Positions 12,732 through 25,679 of a stretch of 64,000 nucleotides of DNA are shown one piece after another. Made by a program: the position numbers and the translations under genes. The first letter of the stretch is position 1. The number at the start of each line of letters is the position of its first letter. A model generated the notes under the pieces. It saw only the letters and a list, made by a program, of their open reading frames with translations, ran no database searches and was not told the origin of the DNA. Origin of the DNA: Cephalopachus bancanus (taxonomy: Eukaryota > Chordata > Mammalia > Primates > Tarsiidae); NCBI GenBank assembly GCA_027257055.1, contig JAPVLO010000182.1:6386001-6450000 (forward strand), written 5' to 3'.

Positions 12732-13377
12732 TCAACCACTCTATAAAAAAGAGTACATGTATGCTTATTGCAGCATGACTCACAACAGCTAAAACATGGA
12801 GCCAACCATACTGCCCATCAAAAGTAGACTGGATAAAGAAAATGTGGTAGATATCACAATGGAATATTATGCAGCCATAAAGAAAAACAAAATTGCTTCG
12901 CAGCAACTTGGATGGATTTAGAGGCTATAATACTCAGTGATCTATCACAGAACCAAAGATCTAAGTACGACATGTACTTACTCATAAGGGGACCCTGAAC
13001 ATTTATCATAATATTATAAGAAAGGGATTGTCACTACCGGGCGTGGCAGCGCACGCCTGTAGTTCCAGCTACTTGGAAGGCTGAGGTGGAAGGATCACCA
13101 GAGCCCAGCAGGTCGAGGCTGCGGTGGTCGGGAGCAGCCACTCTGGATGACAGAGTGAGACTCCAACTCAAAAAAAAAAAGAAAGAAAGGGATTGTCAGT
13201 AGTGGGACACTGCTGGGGGGGGCACAAATATCAATAAGGGTACCTGATCTTAGACCAGGTGAAATGGAGGCCAAGAGGAGGTCCAGACTTTACCTGTACG
13301 ATGACTACTTACCTACCTAACCCTGAGTTGTATCCCACATCTTCAACATAAAAATAAATTTTAAAAAGAAGAATGAG
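12732..13377 (+). mobile_element. 5'-truncated L1 (ORF2 end plus 3' UTR)
   Basis: GCTTATTGCAGCATGACTCA, AAGTAGACTGGATAAAGAAA and GGAATATTATGCAGCCATAA are the conserved 3' end of L1 ORF2. The 3' UTR follows, ending in an A-rich tail near 13377. An Alu right arm is inserted at 13036-13183 with duplicated AAGAAAGGGATTGTCA. The 3' UTR also matches the fragment at 55448-55650. Confidence 0.85.
13036..13183 (+). mobile_element. Alu right arm nested in L1
   Basis: Only the right monomer is present, with the CCAACTC end; flanked by AAGAAAGGGATTGTCA repeats. Confidence 0.93.
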
Positions 13378-13690
13378 CCAGGTGCGGTGGTTCACGCCTA
13401 TAATCCCAGCACTTTGGGAGGCTGAGGTGAGAGCATTGTCTGAGCCCACAGGTTCAAGACCAGCCTGGATAACTGGGCGAGACCTCATTGCTAAAATAAA
13501 TTTTAAAAATTAGTCAGGTGTGGTGGCGTGTACCTGTTGCTCCAGCTACTTGGAAGGCTGAGGGGGAAGGATTGCCTGAGCTCAGCAGGTTGAGGCTGTG
13601 GTGGCCGTGAGCGTGCCACTGCACTCCAGTCAGAGTGAGACTCCAACTCAAATAAAATAAAATAAAAAAAGAAAAAAGAAGAAGAAGAAA
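13376..13690 (+). mobile_element. Alu
   Basis: Full dimer with a long AAAT/AAG-rich tail, inserted at the tail of the L1. Confidence 0.94.
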
Positions 13691-13735
13691 GAAAAACCAA
13701 CCACTCTGGATCTTAATCAAAATATGCCAACTATA

Positions 13736-14028
13736 GGCCTGGCGCAGTGGCTCAGGCCTGTAATCCCAGCACTTTGGGAGACTGAGGCGAGAGAATTGCC
13801 TGAGTTCAGGGGTTCAAGACCAGCCTGGACAACTTGGTGAGACCTCATCTCTACAATAAACCAAAAAATAAGCTGGGCATGGTAGCTCGTGCCTGTAGTT
13901 CTAGCTACTTGGAAGGCTGAGGCAAAAGGATCGCCTGAGCCCAGCAGGTCGAAGTTATGATGGCTGTGAGCATGCCACTACACTCCAGCCTGGGTGACAG
14001 AGTGAGACTCCAATTAAAAAAAAAAAAA
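13736..14028 (+). mobile_element. Alu nested in L1ME
   Basis: Full dimer; CCAACTATA repeated at both flanks. Confidence 0.95.
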
Positions 14029-14203
14029 CCAACTATAAAAAAGACATTTTCAGACAACTGGGTAATTTGAGAATGGATGGGATAGTATTAGAGAATTACT
14101 ATTTTGTTAGCTTTGTTAGGGATGACAAGTACCTGTATATAAGTAAAGTCATATATATTTAGAGTCTCATATATGGTTAGAGTTTCTTTAAGAAGTTCAT
14201 GCA

Positions 14204-14500
14204 AGCCGGGCTCGGTGGCTCAGCCTGTAATCCCGCGCCTTTGGGAGGCTGAGGTGAGTGGATTGCCTGAGCCCGTGGGTTCGAGACCCGCCTGGGCAGC
14301 GAGACCTCATCTCTACAATAAATCGAAAAATCAGCCGGGTGTGATAGCGCATGTCTGTAATTCCAGCTACTTGGAAGGCTGAGGCGGAAGGATCGCTGGA
14401 GCCCAGCAGGTTGAGGCTGCGGTGGCCGGGAGCGGCCATTGCACTCCAGTCTGGGTGCAGAGTGAGACTCCAACTCAAAAAAAAAAAAAAAAAAAAAATG
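14204..14500 (+). mobile_element. Alu, young strepsirrhine type
   Basis: GGGCTCGGTGGCTCAGCCTG and long poly-A; GAAGTTCATGCA on both sides. Confidence 0.97.
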
Positions 14501-14698
14501 AAGTTCATGCAGAAGAATTGAGTCAAATGATGCCGTTTCTGGAATTTGCTGTAAAATACCTGAGGAAAATAAAGGGGTGGGGCTAGAGACAAAACAAGAT
14601 TGAGAGAATGTCGACAAGTTTTGAATCTGGGTGACAGGTATGTGGAGTTTCATTTTATTATTCTCTCTAGTTTTGTATATGCTCAAAATTTTTTATTA

Positions 14699-15010
<312 letters not shown>

Positions 15011-15794
15011 TCAACCTCTTGATCTTTCCCCTCTAGAGGCTGTGAATGAATAGTAGACTGTCAGGCCCCAGAGGGTTAGCCCTTCATCCACTGTCCTATG
15101 CTTTTTGTCTGAGTGCATGTGTTTCTATGTATCAATTCAGTAAGAACCCCACAGATCTATTGGTGTGACAGCTTTATGAAGAACCCTCACATTCAACTTA
15201 AAGGAAAAAAAGGGCTGGCAATGATGTCAACAAGCTTAATAGAAGAATAAGATCGTTCTGCAAAGGTCAAAGGGATTAGCAGAGTCAAAAGGGGGCTGCC
15301 CCTAGACTAGGGCGTGACCTTCATCACAGTGAGAAAAATTTTCTGCCACAGATAAAGCCATCCAAACCAGGGAGATGAAAGCAACTCCAGGCCCTGGGCT
15401 TTGCTGGCTGCCAGCAGAATTTGCCCCCTGGGGCCTCACGCCAGGGCCCAGACCACCCCACAGTGGGAGTAATTAAACAGGGAAAGGTTACTGATTCATA
15501 ATTCATGTCTAAAGGGCTCAGTGTAACCACCAGACCTTCCTCCCCAACTAGTAGCCACCTCAGCCTTGAAGGGAAAGGGGCCGTCCGAAGGTTTCTCGGT
15601 CAGTAAAGGCATCTGTTTACCCTACCTGGAGGTTGGTCACTCTTTGGAGCTGACAGCAATTTCTGCTGTGGAGTTTCTGTTCTCGTGCAGGTAAGGTGTC
15701 CAGCTGGTGACCTGTAATAGAGGATTTTATCAAGGTCGTACTCTTGGATTTGAGGTCACTCAGTATGAACTTATCAAATCCAAATAATAACCAC

Positions 15795-16073
15795 GGTTCA
15801 AATAATCATTTATTGAGCACTTACTGTATGCTATGCCCTTTTCAGGTATTACCATATTTAATTATCCTGACAGTTCTATTTTTTTATTTTCTAAAGTAGA
15901 GACAGTGTCTCACTATGTTGCCTTGACTGGTCTCAAACTCCTAGCACTCAGCGATCCTCCTGCCTCAGTCTCCCAAAGTACTGGGATTACATGCATGAGA
16001 CACCATGTCCAGCTATTCTGACAATTCTAAAAGGTGGTCGTATTATTCCTGTTTTACAGTTGAGGAACCAGAG
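15795..16073 (-). mobile_element. MIR split by an Alu half
   Basis: TTATTGAGCACTTACTGTAT before, and TTCCTGTTTTACAGTTGAGG after, belong to one reversed MIR. The Alu between them is flanked by similar TTCTGACAATTCTA / TCCTGACAGTTCTA. Confidence 0.75.
15880..16014 (-). mobile_element. Alu left arm nested in MIR
   Basis: Single reverse left monomer (TAGAGACAGTGTCTCACTAT to ATGTCCAGCT). Confidence 0.88.
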
Positions 16074-16081
16074 GTTTGGGA

Positions 16082-16304
16082 GGGATATATATACCTATAC
16101 CCAAAGCTCCAAGGCACGTTCCCAAGAAGCCCAAGCTTAAAATGGAATCTTTGGGGGCCCAGGCTTTGCCCTGGGCAAAATATAGGGTTTTCTCTTGTCC
16201 CCAGCCCACCCCTACATTCATGACCACCCATGTCTGGGTGTTGTATAGGTCATTCCACTGGGTCATCAGCTTTGGAGAGGGACAGTCAGAAGCTACTATT
16301 AAAA
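16082..16304 (+). repeat. Unclassified dispersed repeat, copy 2
   Basis: Second copy of the element at 12202-12422, same strand, 3.9 kb downstream. It begins GGGATATATATACC directly after a MIR fragment and ends CTACTATTAAAA before an AT-rich stretch. Confidence 0.75.
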
Positions 16305-16919
16305 CAGTATTTTAATCATATTAAGATAGTATATTTAATAACACACCATTAATATATATATTATGTATATATAAAACACACACACATTGAAAAAATTGCA
16401 CAGCCATGATCTAGGGCCACCTCTGACCTAAATTGTGGGTTAATCCTCTGTGTCTTACCAATTGGAACTGAATTGTCTTGGGCTCAAAACGAAGGTCACC
16501 CAACTCTCTAGGTGATAGTTTATGATTGTCTTAGTTCTGATTAGAGAGGTCAGCATGGCTGGACTAGGTTTGTAAAGATTGGCCATGGCTAGAAGGAAAG
16601 GGAGCTCTCTGCCCTGCCCCCGAATTCTTCACTCTTGCTCAAGCTACTCAAGCACACGATATGCCACCAGTGTCCCCACGGAGGTAAGCCCTGAACATCC
16701 ATGCCTTGTTCTGTGTCTTCAGAGCAGTTATTGACCACGCGACCCAGGTTTTGGGAATTCCAGGTGAGGAGGAGAACACGTTCCCCTCCTGCGATGTAGT
16801 CAGCAAGCCTTCCCTTTGTTTTTAGACGGTGGGTGGTTTTTTTCCTTCTTCGGGAAACAGGAACTAATCTAACTAAAAACAACCTCCCCACCCCCAAACC
16901 TTGAACCTTCTACCTCAGC

Positions 16920-17110
16920 TCATTTACCCAATTAAAATTCGTTGAGTGCCTACTAGGTAATAGACTGGGAATATCAAAGTGAACAAACAGAACTCGCCCT
17001 CATATTGCTTGTGGGCTAGTCCCTGTCTGGCTTAGGAGACAGATCATGAAATCAGCAATTACCATAAAGTCTGAGGGCCATTAAAACAGCAGAAATAAAA
17101 GATTCTGGGG
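16920..17110 (-). mobile_element. L2 3'-end fragment
   Basis: Reverse-complement L2 end: TTCGTTGAGTGCCTACTAGG, then GTGAACAAACAGAACTCGCC and GTGGGCTAG. Confidence 0.6.
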
Positions 17111-18155
17111 GAGTCTAACTCACATTGGGAAGATGGGGCCCTCCCTCCCCCCAAAAGAAGCTCAAATCCAGGAAAGTATCAGTGTTGGTGTCTCTGGGTC
17201 TCGCCCTGTGGGTGAAGGAGAGGGTTAACAGAATTGAGGAGGCTCGTGGGAGATGCTTTCTTGGCCAGGGACTGTCTCAGAAAGGTTGAGGGTGACGGAG
17301 AATGGCGTTGCCCAAGTTCCACTCACAAACCCGAAGGCAGCCTGAAGCCACCAGGAGCCTCCCTGGCCCACCTCGGATCCAGCTCAGTTGACAATTTTAG
17401 AATAGCTTTCAGGGAAAACAACGGACTTCTCTTTGTGGTGCTGTTTGGCTCTAACAGTTTAATCCAATGAATAATGAAAAACCTTCACCATCCTTCCCCC
17501 CCGGCCCCCCGCCCTAGGTTAGCACAGCTGTGAGGAAAGTGATTGGTTTGGGGCGATTTTCATGCGCAAGAATCATAAAGAATTGGATGTGAGACAAGCC
17601 AGGCTATCCAGCCCACCTCCCGCTGGGGCTGGAGGTTTTGGGCCCTCTGCGGCTTCTCTGAGCCGCGGTGTGGTGGCCTGGCTGCCACCCCCATGCCTGC
17701 CCGCCCTGCGAGTGTCCTCTGCATCCGTGCCCCATAACAGCAACCTCCTGTTCCTGGGCCCTCCTTGAGCCATGAATGTCACTGTTTTCCTCTTCCTTCC
17801 TTGTTCTCCTCTTTCTCTTGTCGGCCTTCTCTGTCCACCTTCTTGCCCGGACGGTGAAGCTGGCCTCCGCCAACCTCTGTCAACCTCTGCTGACTTCTGC
17901 TCACCAGGTCAGTGGGCGTCTCTACAGCCCACCAAGAAGATGCCAATTTGGGAGCAAAGGCGTCCTTGGGCTCTGGGCCGCCCTAGCTTAATCTTCAGTG
18001 GTTTCTGAACTCTCCACCTGCAAAGGCTGCCAAGGCATGCTAAACGCTCAATAGCCACCTGGGTGGGGGAGAGGGTGTCACAGAGTCTGTCAGGTGCTTT
18101 CAAGACAGACTGACAAATCCCCCTAGGTGTGTGTCTGAATGTGGCCTACTCATGC

Positions 18156-18167
18156 GTGTGTGTGTGC

Positions 18168-18202
<35 letters not shown>
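18156..18202. repeat. (TG)n microsatellite
   Basis: Dinucleotide TG run with a few GC interruptions at the start. Confidence 0.97.
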
Positions 18203-18203
<1 letters not shown>

Positions 18204-18460
18204 TAGAGAAAATAATTACTCAGAATGAAGCAAATTATGCTCCCAGCTTAGAAGCTGTTCCACCCAACAGTCTAAACAAACATAGCGTCCCTCACCCACA
18301 GCCCTATGACCTGGCCTTGGCATTGGGCTGTCTCCCCGCCACTGGAACAAACCCCCCATTACCAGGGTGGTAGACAGGGTCTCTGGGGTGGCAGGTGACT
18401 GCTGTATGCCCTGAGGGCAACTGTCCCCCACAGGCTGCCATTGCATCCCCTTTAACTTTC

Positions 18461-18754
18461 TTTTTTTTTTTCTTTCAGTCGGAGTCTCACTCTGTCGCCC
18501 AGACTGGAGTGCAGCGGCCGCTCCCGGCCACCGCAGCCTCGACCCGCTGGGCTCCGACGATCCTTCCGCCTCAGCCTTCCGAGTAGCTGAAACTACAGGC
18601 GTGCACTACCACGCCCGGCTGATTTTTTGAATTTATTGTAGAGATGAGGTCTTGCCAAGTTGCCCAGGCGGGTCTCAAACCCGCGGGCTCAGGCCATCCA
18701 CTCACCTCAGCCTCCCAAGGCGCGGGATGACAGGCTGAGCCACTGAGCCCGGCT
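18461..18754 (-). mobile_element. Alu, young strepsirrhine type
   Basis: Low divergence; CCTTTAACTTTCT / CTTTTAACTTTCT flank it. Confidence 0.96.
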
Positions 18755-19770
18755 CCTTTTAACTTTCTGATGCTGTGTCCAAAGCCAGCCCCTCCCTTCC
18801 TCTGTCCCCAGGCCTGGGTTCTCTGCTCTCTCCCAGCTACGTGGACACTTTGCTAATCTGGAGGCTCCAGAGTCAAAACCGCATCTTTGACGACCCCACC
18901 TGGGTCCTCCTTTCTCCCACAACAGCTGTGAGGGTGGGAAGGAGAGGGAGAGGTCCGGTGCGTAAAGGGGAGTGAGGAGCACAGGGCGGGAAGGGAGGAG
19001 GGGGGAGTAGAAAGAGGACTGTTCCGTCCTCATTAGCAGCGTTAATGGCGCAGTAATGACTTTGTGTTACTGTCAGAAATTTATCCTGGAAACCAGTCAG
19101 CTGCCCCAGTGGACACACACTCCCTCCACGCGAGGGCTGACATGAGAAAAGTGAGTGATTTCTTCCCACAAAGAAACTTCTCAGGAGCCAAACTCTGGTG
19201 TGTCTGCGGAGTTTGGGGCCGGTGCCCCCCACTTCCTGCGGCTTCACAGGGATCTCCGGAGTCTCTCTGGAGGGCAGGGTCTGGGTCTTCCTCCGCCTTG
19301 GGTTCCGACAGGCTGGGACAACCTGGGCTCTTGCTAAAATCCCAGCGGTGCAGGACCGAGGATGGAGCAGGGACTGGGAGGACCCTGAGGCCGAGGGTCC
19401 CATCTCTCACCTTGTCCTTGAGTTGGCTCCACTCCGCAAACCTGCTCACGCCTCCTTCACGGGACACCCTGATGCCGACCTAAACCCCAGGTCACAGGCT
19501 GTCCCTGCAGCCTAGAATGAATGCGCTCCCCATTCTTTCCAGCTCACGTTTCTCCCGGCAAGACGGAGCTCCTCAAAACGCCACACTCTTCCAAGAAGCC
19601 TTCCCTGATTCTCCGAGAGACAGAACCCAGTCCAAGGAGCTCACAGTCTAGTGACAGTCGACAGGGTGGCTGGCTAAGCTCTGACAAAGGAAAGCATAGA
19701 GTGCAGTGGGCTGAGAGAAAGGGGACTTCTGAGTCAGCTCTGGAAATCAGAGAAGGGGCTTTCTGTGTTC

Positions 19771-20052
19771 TTTTTTTTTGAGTTGGAGTCTCACTCGGTG
19801 GCCCAGACTGGAGCGCAGTGGCCGCTCCCGGCCACCTCCGCCACAACCTGCTCGGCTTCGGCGATCCTTCCGCCTCGGCCTTCCAAGTAGCTGGAACTAC
19901 AGGCGCACGCTACCACGCCGGGCTCATTTTTGATTTATTGTAGAGATGAGGTCTCGCTGCCCAGGTGGGTCTCGAACCCGCGGGCTCAGGCAATCCACTC
20001 ACCTCAGCCTCCCAAAAGCGCGGGATTCCAGGCTGAGCCACCGAGCCCGGCT
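19771..20052 (-). mobile_element. Alu, young strepsirrhine type
   Basis: GAGTTGGAGTCTCACTCGGT to ACCGAGCCCGGCT, with a few small deletions. Confidence 0.95.
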
Positions 20053-20055
20053 GTT

Positions 20056-20265
20056 CTGAGTTCTTCATACACATCTACTCCCTTAAACCTCCCAGCAAAC
20101 TAGTGAGAGAAGTATTACTATTATCATCTCCATTATATGCACAAGAAAGCAGAGGCACAGAGAGGTTTAGTAACTTGCCCGAGGTCACACAGTTACTATG
20201 TTATTCATTTAATTGGATGGCAGATCCCAAATTTGAATCCAAGCAGGCTGGTTCCAAAGCCTATG
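20056..20265 (-). mobile_element. MIR
   Basis: Clear reversed MIR with GAGGCACAGAGAGGTTTAGT, AACTTGCCCGAGGTCACACA and a final GAATCCAAGCAGGCTGGTTC. Confidence 0.85.
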
Positions 20266-20551
20266 GTTTTTTTGGGTTTTTTTTGAGTCAGGATCTCACT
20301 CTGTCACCCAGGCCAGTGTGCAGTGGCACAAACATGACTCATCATAACCTCAACTTCCTGGGCTCAACTGATCCTTCTTCCTCAGCCTCCTAAGTAGCTG
20401 GGACTACAGGCACACACCACCACACCTGGCTGATTTTTAAAATTTTTTTGTAGAGAAGAATTCTTGCTATGCTGCCTGGGCTCAAGCAATCCTCCCTCCT
20501 GGGCCTCCCAAAGTGCTGGGAGTATAGACATAAGCCAATGCTCCCAGTCTC
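20266..20551 (-). mobile_element. Alu nested beside MIR
   Basis: Reverse dimer, AluJ-like and diverged. Confidence 0.93.
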
Positions 20552-20599
20552 AAAGCCTACACCCTTAACCTGTATGCACCGCCACGTACGGTAGGGAGT

Positions 20600-21420
20600 A
20601 GCTGAGAGATGAGAGAAAGAGTAGGTGTGCTCAGGGCAGAGGGACAAGCCGCTGCCAAGTTCCAGAATCTGGAGTGAGCGCAGATAGAGGAGAGGAAGGT
20701 CAGGAACAAACTGAGCGAAAGCGTGGAGAGTGGAAGAGCAAGAGGAGACGGGGCAGAAATGAGCACTCTGTGACCCAGGAACGTCTGGAGAGAGGGCCAC
20801 ACAGGTGAACGGAGACCAGTTCTGGAAAGGAGCCCTATGCCATGCGGGCGAGTGTCAGCTTTGTTCCGAAGGTCCCAGGAAGACTGTGAAGGTCTGTAAG
20901 AGCGTGTGACATAATCATGTTATCCCACGAGGCAATGGCCATGATCCAGAAGAGGGACACTGGGTGCCCGAGCTAGGGCAGTGGCAGTGGACACGAGGAC
21001 GAGGGGCAGGGGTTCAACACGTTTTATTGATTTGTTGTTTTTTTGTCTTGTTTTGTTTTTGAGTCGAGGTCTTCCTTTGTCACCCAGGCTGGAGTACAGC
21101 GGTGTGAACGCGATGATCACAGCTCACGGCGGTCTCAGCCTCCTGGGCTCAGGTGATCCCTGTCCCTCAGCCTCTTGAGTAGCCGGGACTATAAGCCCTG
21201 GCCACCACACCCAGCTCATTTTTTCTTTCAATAGGGATAAGCGTTTGCTATGTTGCCCAGGCTGGTCTGGAACTCCTGGACTCAAGCAATCCTCCCACCT
21301 TGGCCTCCCAGAGTGCTGGGATAGCAGGCATGAGACCCTGCACTCCGCCTCAACGCATTTTAGAGATGGAAGCCCGAGGATTCAGTTAGGGACCGAATGC
21401 AGGTGCACAAGGGAGAGGGA
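20600..21420 (-). mobile_element. L2 fragment split by an Alu
   Basis: The blocks GAACAAACTGAGCGAAAGCG and GTGTGACATAATCATGTTAT and their flanks resemble the reverse of L2. An Alu occupies about 21029-21350, with similar bases (CAACACGTTTTA / CAACGCATTTTA) on each side. Confidence 0.5.
21029..21350 (-). mobile_element. Alu nested in L2
   Basis: Reverse dimer with mixed T/G tail, diverged. Confidence 0.92.
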
Positions 21421-21734
21421 AGCACTGAGGAGGGCTCTGGGCGGGCGAGGGTTTGGTTTGATGATGTCCTTCTTCAAGGAGGTGGAGCAGGTCTACAAAG
21501 GAAAATATGATTCTGTCTTGGACGTATTGGAATCAGAAGGTCTGGGGTCAAGTTGTTCAGAACAGGAGTTTTAAAATGCACATGGAGAAGCAAGGAGAGA
21601 GAGGTGAATCAGAGGCGGAATTAGAGACCTTAGGGTGTGGCTCCCAAGGGAGACTGTACGGATTTACATTCTGGCTCTTTCACTTGGTCCTTTCGAACTG
21701 TAGACAATCATAGAGTTGTCGTGAGGATTAAATA

Positions 21735-21960
<226 letters not shown>

Positions 21961-22384
21961 CTAGGAGCAAACGAGAGAATGTGCAGAGACAATAGAAAGA
22001 AAGGCTGAGAGCTGAACCCTGGAGAAAGCAGAGGGGTTGGGAGGAGGCAGAGGAAAGAGTGAAAGAATCAGGAAGGGAGAGAAATGTGTGGAGAGACTAT
22101 GCCAGAAGAGAATTCCTCAGTCCATGTGGGTGTGGATAACTAGGCAAGAAAGAGGTCAAAAAACTCCCTGTGAATCTATTTCACACGTGACCTCTCTCCA
22201 CAGCCAAGGGTGGGCACGCACTCCCTAGGGCACAGCCCAGTGCTTGGGGCTCTGTGTGATTGAAGGCCACTGTGTACAGGGAACAGCACAGATCTGTGTG
22301 CCCTGTGCCTGGCACAGACTGGGTCTCAGTAGAACCTCAATAAAAGCCTTATGAGGCAATGGGTGAATGATGTGAAAAGATAGG

Positions 22385-22690
22385 CTCGAGTTCAGGCCCC
22401 GCTACTTACTAGCTGTGAATCCCAGGCCCATTATTTCTAGTTTCTTTTGGACCTCACAAGCACATGAAGATAACAATATCCACCTCTGGCCTGGTGGCTC
22501 ACACCTGTAATTCCAACACTTTGTGAGGTCGAGGCAGGAGGATGGCATGAGCCCAGGAGATCGAGACCAGTCTGAGCAACATAGTAAGACCACGTCTCTA
22601 CCAATAATAATAATAATAATATTCACCTCTCGGGGTTGGTGTATGAAGTAACATATGTAAAAGTGTTGTGTCAACTGTGCCACACTTTAC
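22385..22690 (+). mobile_element. MIR split by an Alu monomer
   Basis: TACTTACTAGCTGTGAATCC on the left and TCTCGGGGTTGGTGTATGAA on the right belong to one MIR. The insert is flanked by AACAATATCCACCTCT / AATAATATTCACCTCT. Confidence 0.75.
22487..22620 (+). mobile_element. Alu left monomer nested in MIR
   Basis: Single left arm ending in (AAT)n. Confidence 0.88.
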
Positions 22691-23539
22691 AAATATACAG
22701 AAGTATTGATAATGTTTGGGTGGGGACTGATTCACTAAAGGCATTTTCTGTGCCACTAGCAAACAGTGAAGTGTAGATAAGACGCAGGGGCTGGAATAGA
22801 AATTGTTATTCTACCGAGTAGATGGAAGCTAGAATTTGGTGAACAGATTTGTTCTCTCCAGGAGCTTCAGTCCCTCAGTTTCACAGGGTCTTCAGGCCCC
22901 TGACCCAAAGCATGCTCTGTTGAATCTTCCTGCCTGAATTCTGTTGAAATCAAGGATTAAGACTTCCTAGTCTTGACAGGGCCTTTTCGGATTTGTCACT
23001 GTAATTAGTTTTGGCATTTTATCTGGTTTCCTTTCATTAGTGGAACAGCCAGAGTCCGGAGATTGCAAACTCTCTCCAGGCTCTGTGGGAAGAGTTCCAG
23101 TCTGTGGGGTCCTGGTCTTACAAGAATCTTGGCTTGGCCCTTTCCTGGAAGCAGGGCTCTCACCGCAGGACACAATCCAGGCTCAACAGAGACCCCCCCC
23201 AAGGTACTCTCTGAGGAACCCTACCTCTGCCAAGAGTGAAGCAACCAAGTATGTCCCGAGCCCTGAAGGTGTCTGGCCTCCGCCCTGAATTTTATCAGTA
23301 ACACTATCTTTCCTCTAGACACCCAACTGTGTCCAAGAAGTCATTGGAATGACTGTGGTCAGAAAGCCAAGAGCTTTGCAAAAAAGGCACAGGAAGAAAT
23401 CTTTCACCACTTTATAACTTATTTCCAAATATTTTTACTTATTAGAAAGCCAATCGTAAAATATAATCTTTTTCAAGAAAAGAAGAAAAGGTGTTCATAG
23501 CTCCTCCAAGTTCCTCCTGCACAGAGAACACAGAAGGGC

Positions 23540-23705
23540 ACTGATCTTGTGTCAGAAGGCCTTAATTCTAGTTCCTTGCCACCTTCTAGCTTGCGGGACG
23601 GGGGACCAGTTAACTCCATTTCCTCATCTACCGATGAACAATTAGCATTCATTGGTTCTGCCTCTCAGTGTTACTATAAGGGCCAAATGAGATAATTAAG
23701 CCCTT
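23540..23705 (+). mobile_element. MIR
   Basis: Forward MIR: TTCTAGTTCCTTGCCACCTT, TCCATTTCCTCATCTACCGA and AAATGAGATAATTAAG. Confidence 0.75.
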
Positions 23706-23774
23706 ATGATCCTTCTTGGCAATTTTCAGGGACTTGCCCCCTTAACCTCTGAAGAGCTCTCTAAGGAAGAGAGG

Positions 23775-24020
23775 AGATGGGAACTGTGATTTGTTTGACA
23801 CCTGTCACGGATCCATCACAGTATACTAAGCATTTAACCCCACCTCTGTAGCCCTTGCCTTGTACACTGTGAAGCAGGCCTTCTATGACCTATTTTGCAG
23901 ATGAAGAGACTGTAAGCCAAAGGACAGCATCTAAAGCAGTAAATACAGCTGGGAAATGATAGACCCAGGATTGGAACACAGGTCTGCCTGACTCCAACGC
24001 CCACGCTGTTTCTTCCACGC
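23775..24020 (-). mobile_element. MIR
   Basis: Reversed MIR: TTTTGCAGATGAAGAGACTG and GACCCAGGATTGGAACACAG, then GGTCTGCCTGACTCCAA. Confidence 0.7.
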
Positions 24021-24120
24021 AGCTTGACTTCCTTGCTCACCCTTCCCCTCACCAACGTCATCTTCACCTCTTGACAATGCAGAGAGAGCCCTGGACCCAC
24101 CATGGTTAGGTCTAGCTTTA

Positions 24121-24359
24121 AAACTGCCTGTAATCCCAGCACTTTGGGAAACCGAGGCAAGAGGCCCACTTGAGTCTGGGAATTCAGGACCTGCCTGGGC
24201 AATAGAGTGAGAACTCGTCTCTACAAAAATAAAAAAAAATTAGCTAGACGTGGTAACACGTGCCTGTAGACCTTAGTCCAGGAGTTCAAGGCTGCAGTGA
24301 ACCATGACTGTGCCACTGCATTCTAGTCTGGGTGACAGAGTGAGACTCCAACTCAAAAA
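24121..24359 (+). mobile_element. Alu, 5'-truncated
   Basis: Starts at TGCCTGTAATCC and ends ACTCCAACTCAAAAAA. Confidence 0.92.
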
Positions 24360-24361
24360 AT

Positions 24362-24672
24362 AGGCCGGGCTCGGTGGCTCAGCCTGTAATCCCAGGACTT
24401 TGGGAGGCCGAGGTGAGTGTATTGCTTGAGGCCGCAGGTTCCAGACTAGCCCAGGCAACTTGGTGAAACCTCGTCTCTACGATAAATAAAAAATTAGCTG
24501 GGTGTGGTAGCATGTGCCTGTAGTTCTGGCTTCTTGGAAGGCTGAGGCAGAAGGATCGCCAGAGCCCAGCAGATCGAAGCTGGGGTGGCTGTGAGTGTGC
24601 CACTGCACTCCAGCCTGGGCAACGGAGTGAGACTCCAATTGAAAAATAATAAATAAATAAATACATAAAAAT
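24362..24672 (+). mobile_element. Alu, strepsirrhine type
   Basis: Inserted exactly at the tail of the previous Alu; (AAAT)n tail. Confidence 0.95.
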
Positions 24673-25269
24673 AAAACTGTCTCAATGATGATGTTGCCTT
24701 CTGACCTTCAGCCTACCTCTGCTTCTCCATATGGCACCCTGCTTTTGACCACAAAGCCAGGACGGAAGTATCAAGCCTTGTCCAATCTTCCCAAATCTGA
24801 TCTGGAACACTGCAAGCTTGAGAAGAGAGCACAGAAGAGAGATGAGAACTCTGACATGGGGGAGAAGTGGGAGAGAGAGGCAAATATACCCCCTGGTTCA
24901 GATTGTTTGAACTGCCAAGCATCCTTCCTGGAATAAAAGCAAGACTGGACTTCTCAAAACACACCTGGTCATGGACTTGGGGTTCTGTGATGTCTTCTGT
25001 GTCTTCCCTGAAAATTCCAATGATGGATTGGAATGGTGTGGTCTGCAGAAGTCACCTAGCCTTGGTTAGGGCTGCCATGTTGGTATGGGGGTGGGGTAGG
25101 AGGGTGACATCTGAAGAAAACACTGATAAAGCTGTTTTGGTCAAAATCCCATCACAAACTCATAGTAAAGTTTTGTTCCTAATAATGGCATAAAATTACT
25201 CCTCGCCCTCAAATGTAGAACATAAACTCCACTCCCCATCGGCAATAGACTAGGGTCATGTGATGTCTG

Positions 25270-25543
25270 GTTTCTTTTCTTTTCTTTTCTTTTTTGAGTA
25301 GGAGTCTCACTCTGTCACCCGCAGCCTCAGCCTGCTGGGCTCAGGTGATCCTTCCACCTCAGCCTTCCAAGTAGCTGGAACTACAGGCACACTTCACGAG
25401 ACCCGGCTAATTTTTTGATTTATTGTAGAGATGAGGCCTCGTCAAGTTGCCCAAACTGTTTCTCGAACCCATGTCTCAGGCAATCCTCTCACCTCAGCTT
25501 CCCAAAGTGCTGGGATTATAGGTGTGAGCCACTGTACCCAGCC
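25270..25543 (-). mobile_element. Alu (part of an Alu trimer)
   Basis: Reverse Alu with TTTTC-rich tail and a short internal deletion. Confidence 0.92.
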
Positions 25544-25679
25544 TAATTTTTTTGATTTATTGTAGAGATGAGGTCTTGCCAAGTTGCCCAGGCTGGTCTT
25601 GAACCTGTGAGCTCGGACAGTCCTCTCACCTCAACCTCCGAAAGTGCTGGAATTATAGGCGTGAGCCACCCTGCTCGGC
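25544..25679 (-). mobile_element. Extra Alu left arm joined to the preceding Alu
   Basis: A second left-arm sequence (TTTGATTTATTGTAGAGATG to CTGCTCGGC) follows at once, making a three-arm unit. Confidence 0.88.

Noticed and set aside
14177..14686. 169-codon minus-strand frame
   Set aside because: It is Alu and L1 sequence translated in reverse, as are many short frames with [24 protein letters not shown] peptides.
18156..18202. Possible CRISPR-like or VNTR array
   Set aside because: Simple TG microsatellite; no spacer-repeat structure, and the genome is mammalian.
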